The notes under the pieces were generated by a model, which was not told the DNA's origin, did not search any database, and was given only the letters and a program-made list of their open reading frames with translations. Positions 1 to 5,061 of a DNA stretch of 5,061 nt are shown piece after piece; the stretch's first letter is position 1, and every line of letters starts with the position of its first letter. Source of the stretch: Bacteroidota bacterium (GTDB lineage Bacteria; Bacteroidota; Bacteroidia; Chitinophagales; Chitinophagaceae); assembly GCA_028877005.1 (NCBI GenBank), contig JAGWPI010000263.1, forward strand, positions 1 through 5,061. Direction: 5' to 3'. The translations under genes and the position numbers were made by a program.

Positions 1-427
1 ACTGAAAAAGGGCAAACAAAGTGAGAGGAATGGTAGGGGCACCAACCCATGGCTTTCCGGAAGCAACTCCTTTAAAGAAAAAATGGGTAGCGGGGTTGCC
101 AATTATGCCATTTATTGAATCCCCAAAAGCAAGGCTATAACCTACAACAACCCAAAGTATACTTACAATACCTGCGGCTACCACACTTTTTATCATGGTA
201 GATAATACATTTTTTCTATGAACCATACCACCATAAAAAAATGCTAGTCCTGGCGTCATTAAAAATACTAAAGCAGTAGCTACTAATATCCAAGCAATAT
301 CGGCAGAATTATAGGCGCCTTTTGTATCTACAAAATCTGGTAAAGAAGGAATAAATAAAGCTGCAGTTGCTACAATACATAATAAAGCAAATGGGGCTAT
401 TGTTTTAAAAGATACTTTTTTTACCAT
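1..427 (-). CDS. amtB: Ammonium transporter, Amt family (N-terminal part, cut by window edge)
   Basis: Inner-membrane channel that conducts ammonium/ammonia into the cell, working as a trimer in characterised relatives. The frame opens with ATG at 427-425 and stays open for 142 codons to the left edge, so the C-terminal two thirds or so are outside the window. Residues 8-27 form a hydrophobic segment after a lysine-rich start (MVKK), which fits the cleaved signal peptide or extra first helix of bacterial Amt proteins. The family signature is clear at residues 57-79: MTPGLAFFYGGMVHRKNVLS, followed by TM. Further hydrophobic helices lie at about 44-67 and 78-102, the latter ending in GYSLAFG, and another begins at about 131 and runs into the edge with FALFQ. 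By family comparison that FQ sits near the outer ammonium-binding site (E. coli Phe103/Gln104 region). The conserved pore histidines would be beyond the edge. It lies downstream of gltBD but after a strong terminator, so it probably has its own promoter. No Shine-Dalgarno is visible. Family assignment is firm; the symbol follows from the family. Confidence 0.93.
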   Translation of the reverse strand, partial: MVKKVSFKTIAPFALLCIVATAALFIPSLPDFVDTKGAYNSADIAWILVATALVFLMTPGLAFFYGGMVHRKNVLSTMIKSVVAAGIVSILWVVVGYSLAFGDSINGIIGNPATHFFFKGVASGKPWVGAPTIPLTLFALFQ

Positions 428-435
428 GACATCAT
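421..435 (-). other. Five-codon mini-ORF overlapping the amtB start
   Basis: Reading the minus strand, two tandem ATG codons (435-433 and 432-430) open a frame that reads ATG ATG TCA TGG TAA and ends at 421. The amtB ATG at 427-425 lies inside it in another frame. This is seen directly. Whether ribosomes use these ATGs is unknown; they could compete with or feed ribosomes to the amtB start, or simply be chance in an A/T-rich leader. Confidence 0.25.
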
Positions 436-609
436 TTTATTTTATGTTTAATAAATATATGTATTTTATTTTGCTAAAATAATAAAAAAAATAGTCTAAA
501 TCATAAAAAATATCAAATCTAATTTAATGTAATATATTAATTTATTTTTTGAAAAATCTCATTTTAATTCATAAATATTTGATTTTTAATTACTTAAGTT
601 ATTTAAAAT
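428..609. other. A+T-rich intergenic leader upstream of amtB
   Basis: Together with the terminator palindrome and 23 bases before the gltD stop, this is the only sizeable gap between genes. It has 20 G/C bases in 182 (about 11%), much lower than the flanking genes, and stop codons in all frames rule out a missed gene of any length. It presumably carries the amtB promoter and 5' leader. I see no sigma-54 type GG/GC promoter pair, no riboswitch-like fold, and no Shine-Dalgarno before the amtB ATG, which is normal for Bacteroidota. Confidence 0.7.
514..521 (-). promoter_or_regulatory. Possible Bacteroidota-type -7 promoter element for amtB
   Basis: The minus strand reads TAGATTTG here, an exact match to the Bacteroidota housekeeping -7 consensus TAnnTTTG. 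It would give a 5' leader of roughly 80 nt before amtB. No convincing TTG/TTTG -33 element is found about 20 bases upstream, and in DNA this rich in A and T a chance match is quite possible, so this is only a candidate. Confidence 0.3.
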
Positions 610-639
610 AAAATAGTCACCCAATTGGGTGACTATTTT
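610..639 (-). terminator. Rho-independent terminator of the gltBD operon (perfect palindrome)
   Basis: All 15 base pairs of the inverted repeat match, centred between 624 and 625. The G+C-rich core is GTCACCC paired with GGGTGAC around a small AATT loop, with A/T-only outer arms. On the minus strand the hairpin is followed by a T-rich run (TTTTATTTT), as expected for a terminator placed 23 bases after the gltD stop. On the plus strand it is also followed by five Ts (636-640), so it could stop transcription from either side. It separates gltBD from the downstream amtB gene. Confidence 0.85.
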
Positions 640-662
640 TAATATATTAAAATATGATTAAT

Positions 663-2171
663 TTAAGTTACTTCCCATAAAGAAGCATCTTTTGTTTCTA
701 AAATAGATGTACCCATCAAAAACTTATCTACTTTTCTGGCGCATTCTCTGCCTTCACTAATAGCCCAAACAACTAAAGATTGGCCTCTACGCATATCGCC
801 TGCGGTAAATATTTTGGCAATATTGGTTTGAAAGTTTTTTTCAGTAGCTTTTACATTTCCTTTTTCATCTAATTCAACTCCCAATTCTTCAATTAATCCA
901 TTGTGTTCGGGGTGTAAAAAGCCCATAGCTAATAAAGCTAATTCGCAGGGTATTTCTCGCTCGCTACCTGCTTTTTCAATATATCTTGCCGGTTTGCCAT
1001 CATTTGTAACTGTCCATTCTAACTCTACTACTTTTATTGCTTTTAACTGTCCATTTTTATCTCCAATAAATGCTTTGGTAGCAATTGCCCAATGTCTATT
1101 GGCACCTTCTTCGTGTGATGAAGTTGTTTTTAGAAGCATGGGGTATGTTGGCCATGGCATATAAGCAGTTCTGTTTTCAGGAGGTTTAGGCAACAATTCG
1201 AACTGTGTAACTGATTTGGCATTATGTCGATTACTGGTTCCTACACAATCACTTCCAGTATCTCCGCCTCCAATAACCACTACATTTTTACCTGTTGCGG
1301 TTAATTCATGCATAAGCATATTACTTTCTGTGCAAAAATCTGAGGCTGCTTGTGTTTTTTTGTTAGCTACACGTTTATTATTTTGTTTTAAAAACTGCAT
1401 GGCAAAATAAACTCCGTTTAATTCCCTACCGGGAATGTTTAAATCTCTAGGAATTGTTGAACCCCCGGCTAGTACAATAGCATTAAATTCGCGAAGTAAA
1501 TCATTGATACTTACATTTACGCCAACATTGGCATTGCATTTAAAAAGTATGCCTTCTTGTTCCATAATTTTAATACGCCTATCAACTATGGATTTTTCTA
1601 ATTTAAAATCCGGAATACCATAGCGCAGCAAACCTCCTGGCGCGTCATCTCTTTCAAATACAGTAATAGAATGTCCGGCATAATTTAACTGAGCTGCTGC
1701 AGCCAATCCGGCAGGTCCTGAGCCTATAATAGCTACTTTTTTACCTGTATATATGTTGGGTTTTTTGGGTTGAACAAAACCTTTTTCGAATGCAATTTCT
1801 ATAATATGTTTTTCAATTTCCTCTATAGTAATAGCCGGTTGATTAATGCCTAAAACACAAGCACTTTCGCAAGGGGCAGGGCAAATACGCCCCGTAAATT
1901 CGGGGAAATTGTTGGTAGAAATTAAAATTTCATAAGCTTCTTGCCAATTGCCATCATAAACTGCATCATTAAATTCGGGAATTATATTGCCTAAAGGGCA
2001 GCCGTTGTGGCAAAAAGGAACCCCACAATTCATGCAACGTGCAGCTTGGTTATGTAGTTGGTTTGGTGTAAAGGGAAGTACAAACTCTTTATAATCTTTT
2101 AGCCGTTCTTCTACCGGTCTTTTTTGCGGAGTTTCTCTATTAAATTCTATAAATCCTGTTGGTTTACCCAT
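663..2171 (-). CDS. gltD: Glutamate synthase small (beta) subunit, complete
   Basis: NAD(P)H-oxidising subunit of glutamate synthase: it takes electrons from NAD(P)H onto FAD and delivers them through Fe-S clusters to GltB. Its 502 residues are slightly above the usual 470-495. Residues 1-140 form the Fe-S domain, with cysteines 46, 49, 54 and 58 (CMNCGVPFCHNGC) and 97, 101 and 105 (CPAPCESAC). The FAD-binding Rossmann motif is IIGSGPAG at 148-155, the NAD(P)-binding motif is VIGGGDTGSDC at 299-309, and the C-terminal FAD motif is AGDMRRGQS at 457-465. Family landmarks between these include PWPTYP (339-344) and SSHEEGANR (351-359). RHNA at 315-318 replaces the commoner RHGA. Residues 271-290, before the second Rossmann motif, look like a slightly lengthened linker, and the 13-residue tail after 489 is unremarkable. 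The sequence does not decide NADH against NADPH. The ATG at 2171 is the only standard start after the gltB stop, 42 nt downstream of it, with no Shine-Dalgarno; the two genes are surely one transcript. Confidence 0.97.
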   Translation of the reverse strand: MGKPTGFIEFNRETPQKRPVEERLKDYKEFVLPFTPNQLHNQAARCMNCGVPFCHNGCPLGNIIPEFNDAVYDGNWQEAYEILISTNNFPEFTGRICPAPCESACVLGINQPAITIEEIEKHIIEIAFEKGFVQPKKPNIYTGKKVAIIGSGPAGLAAAAQLNYAGHSITVFERDDAPGGLLRYGIPDFKLEKSIVDRRIKIMEQEGILFKCNANVGVNVSINDLLREFNAIVLAGGSTIPRDLNIPGRELNGVYFAMQFLKQNNKRVANKKTQAASDFCTESNMLMHELTATGKNVVVIGGGDTGSDCVGTSNRHNAKSVTQFELLPKPPENRTAYMPWPTYPMLLKTTSSHEEGANRHWAIATKAFIGDKNGQLKAIKVVELEWTVTNDGKPARYIEKAGSEREIPCELALLAMGFLHPEHNGLIEELGVELDEKGNVKATEKNFQTNIAKIFTAGDMRRGQSLVVWAISEGRECARKVDKFLMGTSILETKDASLWEVT

Positions 2172-2213
2172 GTTAATTGGTTTAAAAATGAAAAAGTAAT
2201 AAAAGTTTCGCTT
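2172..2213 (-). other. gltB-gltD spacer, open in the shared reading frame
   Basis: These 42 bases separate the gltB TAG from the gltD ATG. Because 42 is divisible by three, both genes lie in the same frame, and the spacer has no stop: it would read KRNFYYFFIFKPIN before the gltD methionine. No Shine-Dalgarno, hairpin or promoter is apparent, so gltD translation likely relies on the A/U-rich leader and on ribosomes arriving from gltB. Confidence 0.6.
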
Positions 2214-5061
2214 CTATTTTTTGGGTTGAATGGCGATTGCTTTTTTTTCTTTCAACACTTTCTTGTAATCTTTTGGAAATACTTTTATAAAACTTTTAAT
2301 TTGGTTCTCAAAATCATCTAATACAAATTTTGCTACTGTGCTACCTGTATAGTTGAAGTGTGATTGAAGCAGTTGATGTAATACAGCAGTGTCGTCTTCG
2401 TCTAAAGGATCTAAATCTACCATTTCCAAGTTACAATTTTGTTTAAAACTGCAATTGGTATCATATACATAAGCAATGCCACCACTCATACCCGCTGCAA
2501 AATTTCTACCTGTATTACCCAATATCACAACTTTTCCGCCAGTCATGTATTCACATCCATGATCGCCTACGCCTTCTGTAACGGCAGTTACACCGGAATT
2601 ACGTACTGCAAAGCGTTCTCCTGCTTTTCCTCTTATATAGGCTTCGCCTGAAGTGGCACCATAAAAGGCAACATTGCCAATTATGATATTGTTTTCAGGT
2701 ATGAATGAAGCAGTTTTGGGCGGATACACAATAAGTTTGGCGCCACTTAATCCTTTTCCAAAATAATCATTGGCATCACCTTCTAATTCTAATGTAATAC
2801 CATGGGTGTTAAAGGCACCAAAACTTTGACCGGCAGTTCCTTGAAATTTAAAATGAATGGAATTAGCCGGTAACCCTTTAGAGCGATAAATTTTAGTTAT
2901 TTCATTAGAAAGGATTGCGCCTACAGTTCTATCGGTATTTTTAATGGGAAAACTAGCTTTTATTTTTTTACCCTCTTCAATGGCAGGTTTTGCTTTTTCT
3001 AGTAATTGCCAATCTAATACATTTTCTAAACTGTGATCTTGCTCTTCTTGATGGTATAATCCAACATACGGAGAGGTGTTTTCTTTGTATAAAATTGGGG
3101 AAAGGTCTAATTGATTATATTTCCAATGATTTAAATTTTCCCTAATAGTTAAATTATCTACTTGACCAACCATTTCGTTAATAGTTCTGAATCCCAAATC
3201 GGCCATAATTTCTCTTAATTCTTGCACAACAAATTGGAAGAAATGAATAATATGATCTGGGTTTCCGGTAAATCGTTTGCGCAATTCCGGATTTTGTGTA
3301 GCTATACCAACAGGACAAGTATTTAAATGGCATTTGCGCATCATAATGCAACCTTCTACAATTAAAGCCGCAGTTGCTGCCCCCCATTCTTCTGCTCCCA
3401 TTAGGGTAGCAATGGCAATATCTCTACCGGTTTTCATTTGTCCATCGGCTTGTAATACAACTCTACTCCGTAATTTATTTTTTACTAAGGTTTGATGGGC
3501 TTCTGCCAGTCCCAATTCCCAGGGTAATCCTGCATGTTTAATAGAACTGATGGGAGATGCACCGGTGCCGCCATCATAACCGGAAATTAAAATAACATCT
3601 GCTTTTGCTTTTGCCACGCCGGCAGCAATGGTACCCACCCCTGCTTTGGCTACTAATTTTACACTAATTCTTGCTTTTCTATTTGCATTTTTTAGATCAT
3701 AGATTAATTGCGCCAAATCTTCAATTGAATAAATATCATGATGAGGTGGAGGAGATATTAATCCCACACCAGGTGTAGCATGTCGTACTTTGCCAATCCA
3801 TTCATCTACTTTATGTCCGGGTAACTGTCCACCTTCACCCGGTTTTGCCCCCTGTGCCATTTTAATTTGTAACTCATCTGCTTCTGTAAGATAGAGACTG
3901 GTAACACCAAAACGGGCAGAAGCTACCTGTTTAATAGCACTGCGCATACTATCGCCATTTGCTAAAGTTTCATATCGTAATTCGTCCTCGCCACCTTCGC
4001 CTGTATTGCTTTTCCCGCCTAGTCTATTCATGGCAATGGCTAATGTACTGTGGGCTTCGTGTGAAATAGAACCAAAACTCATAGCACCGGTAGCAAAGCG
4101 TTTATAAATATTTTCAGCAGGTTCTACTTCGTTAATTGAGATAGGCTCTCGAGTTCTTTTAAAATCTAATAAGCTACGAATGGTACAGGCTTTTGTTCCT
4201 TGCTCATTAATGAGTTTTGCATATTTTTTATAAGTATTATAATCGTTCATTTTGGTTGCATATTGCAACAGATGAATGGTTTGTGGATTAAATAAATGTT
4301 CTTCTCCTTTTCTTTTCCATTGGTATAATCCACCAACGGCTAACCGTTGTACTGGTGTTTCTTTTTTACTAAAAGCTAATTGATGTTTAGCCAATGCCTC
4401 TCGAGCAATTTCATCTAGCCCCATTCCCTGAATACGGGAAGTGGCGCCGGTAAAAAATTTATCAACAACCAATTTGTTTAAACCTACTATTTCAAAAATT
4501 TGAGCACCTTGGTAAGATTGAAGTGTTGAAATACCCATTTTGGAGAATACTTTCAATAATCCATCACAAACGGCTTTAATATAATTTTTTTTAAGCTGGT
4601 CGGCATCTAATTCAGTTTGCAGAAACCCATTCATTTTCATATCGCGAATAGTAGATAAAGCTAAATATGGATTAATTGCAGTAGCACCAAAGCCAATTAA
4701 ACAGGCAAAGTGGTGTACTTCCCATACATCGCCAGCTTCTACAATAATACCAACCTGTCCACGGTATCCTTTCCTAATTAAATGATGGTGTACAGCTGCT
4801 GTAGCTAATAGAGAAGGGATGGGGGCATGTTCACTATCAATTGCACGGTCTGAAAGAATCAAAACTTCAAATCCATCTTCTACTGCATCTACTGCATACC
4901 TACAAAGCCTATCAATTCCTTTTTGTAAAGACCCCGGTTTGCCATCTGCTCTAAAATAAGTTTGAAGCGTTTTGGCTTGAAAAATGCCTGTATCAATACT
5001 TCTGATTTTTTCTAATTCATGATTGTTTAGAATGGGATGTTTTAAAGCCACACTATGACAA
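2214..5061 (-). CDS. gltB: Glutamate synthase large (alpha) subunit, C-terminal part (5' end outside window)
   Basis: Large subunit of glutamate synthase, which turns L-glutamine and 2-oxoglutarate into two L-glutamates. The frame runs open through the right edge. The GTG at 5051-5049 is an internal valine preceded in frame by Cys-His-Ser, not a start. Counting that valine as residue 1, 945 residues plus the edge codons are present. Using the 3Fe-4S cysteines of Azospirillum GltB as a guide, about 530 N-terminal residues are missing, including the class-II glutamine amidotransferase domain and its nucleophilic Cys. Present are the end of the central domain (about 1-230, opening with LKHPILNN), the FMN-binding synthase domain (about 265-690) and the GXGXG beta-helix domain (about 705-870). 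Synthase landmarks are GAMSFGSIS at 322-330, NTGEGGED at 349-356, [13 protein letters not shown] at 403-415, [10 protein letters not shown] at 433-442, [11 protein letters not shown] at 490-500 and [11 protein letters not shown] at 535-545. Cysteines 568, 574 and 579 have the 3Fe-4S spacing. [17 protein letters not shown] at 798-814 belongs to the beta-helix. No frameshift or missing key residue is seen. It stops at TAG (2216-2214). Confidence 0.97.
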   Translation of the reverse strand, partial: CHSVALKHPILNNHELEKIRSIDTGIFQAKTLQTYFRADGKPGSLQKGIDRLCRYAVDAVEDGFEVLILSDRAIDSEHAPIPSLLATAAVHHHLIRKGYRGQVGIIVEAGDVWEVHHFACLIGFGATAINPYLALSTIRDMKMNGFLQTELDADQLKKNYIKAVCDGLLKVFSKMGISTLQSYQGAQIFEIVGLNKLVVDKFFTGATSRIQGMGLDEIAREALAKHQLAFSKKETPVQRLAVGGLYQWKRKGEEHLFNPQTIHLLQYATKMNDYNTYKKYAKLINEQGTKACTIRSLLDFKRTREPISINEVEPAENIYKRFATGAMSFGSISHEAHSTLAIAMNRLGGKSNTGEGGEDELRYETLANGDSMRSAIKQVASARFGVTSLYLTEADELQIKMAQGAKPGEGGQLPGHKVDEWIGKVRHATPGVGLISPPPHHDIYSIEDLAQLIYDLKNANRKARISVKLVAKAGVGTIAAGVAKAKADVILISGYDGGTGASPISSIKHAGLPWELGLAEAHQTLVKNKLRSRVVLQADGQMKTGRDIAIATLMGAEEWGAATAALIVEGCIMMRKCHLNTCPVGIATQNPELRKRFTGNPDHIIHFFQFVVQELREIMADLGFRTINEMVGQVDNLTIRENLNHWKYNQLDLSPILYKENTSPYVGLYHQEEQDHSLENVLDWQLLEKAKPAIEEGKKIKASFPIKNTDRTVGAILSNEITKIYRSKGLPANSIHFKFQGTAGQSFGAFNTHGITLELEGDANDYFGKGLSGAKLIVYPPKTASFIPENNIIIGNVAFYGATSGEAYIRGKAGERFAVRNSGVTAVTEGVGDHGCEYMTGGKVVILGNTGRNFAAGMSGGIAYVYDTNCSFKQNCNLEMVDLDPLDEDDTAVLHQLLQSHFNYTGSTVAKFVLDDFENQIKSFIKVFPKDYKKVLKEKKAIAIQPKK

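Noticed and set aside
531..650. Ten-base direct repeat AATATATTAA at 531-540 and 641-650
   Set aside because: It consists only of A and T in DNA of about 11% G+C, where such matches are expected by chance, and there is no further copy or associated element.
1300..1360. Slightly lengthened GltD linker before the second Rossmann motif (residues about 271-290)
   Set aside because: This region varies in length across the GltD family, both flanking motifs are intact, and nothing suggests an inserted domain.
901..1623. Three plus-strand open frames of 62-87 codons (901-1164, 1216-1410, 1435-1623)
   Set aside because: They lie wholly opposite gltD, whose motifs are intact through this stretch, and their translations show no recognisable family. 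They are antisense shadows.
2124..2321. Plus-strand open frame of 65 codons over the gltB-gltD junction
   Set aside because: It is antisense to the end of gltB, the spacer and the start of gltD. Its phenylalanine-rich translation is simply the complement of A/G-rich coding DNA.
2439..2651. Plus-strand open frame of 70 codons
   Set aside because: It is antisense to the conserved GXGXG domain of gltB, with no family resemblance.
3178..3495. Minus-strand frame 3178-3387 and plus-strand frame 3277-3495
   Set aside because: Both overlap the gltB segment encoding the 3Fe-4S cysteines, which is certainly coding in the gltB frame. The alternatives are frame shadows.

Overview
The window carries three genes, all on the minus strand, that together form an ammonium uptake and assimilation locus. 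In transcription order they are gltB (large subunit of glutamate synthase, cut by the right edge), gltD (small subunit, complete) and an Amt-family ammonium transporter gene (only its N-terminal 142 codons, cut by the left edge). The low G+C, the lack of recognisable Shine-Dalgarno sequences before gltD and amtB, and the A/T-rich leaders point to a member of the Bacteroidota. The protein sequences have a Chitinophagales/Sphingobacteriales feel, but that finer placement is only an impression.

Layout: 1-427 is the start of amtB. 428-609 is a very A+T-rich intergenic leader (20 G/C bases in 182, about 11%) that probably holds the amtB promoter. 610-639 is a perfect 30-bp palindrome that fits a rho-independent terminator closing the gltBD transcript. 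663-2171 is gltD, 2172-2213 a 42-nt spacer, and 2214-5061 the C-terminal two thirds of gltB. There are no RNA genes, mobile elements, CRISPR repeats or integration signatures.

The genes work as one pathway. AmtB brings ammonium into the cell, glutamine synthetase (not in the window) fixes it onto glutamate, and the GltB/GltD flavo-iron-sulfur complex turns glutamine plus 2-oxoglutarate into two glutamates. GltD takes electrons from NAD(P)H and passes them through FAD and Fe-S clusters to the FMN and 3Fe-4S centre of GltB.

This is core metabolism and I see no new biological system. The points worth a second look are small: gltB and gltD are in one reading frame separated by a single TAG, the terminator palindrome is strictly symmetric, and a five-codon mini-ORF overlaps the amtB start.
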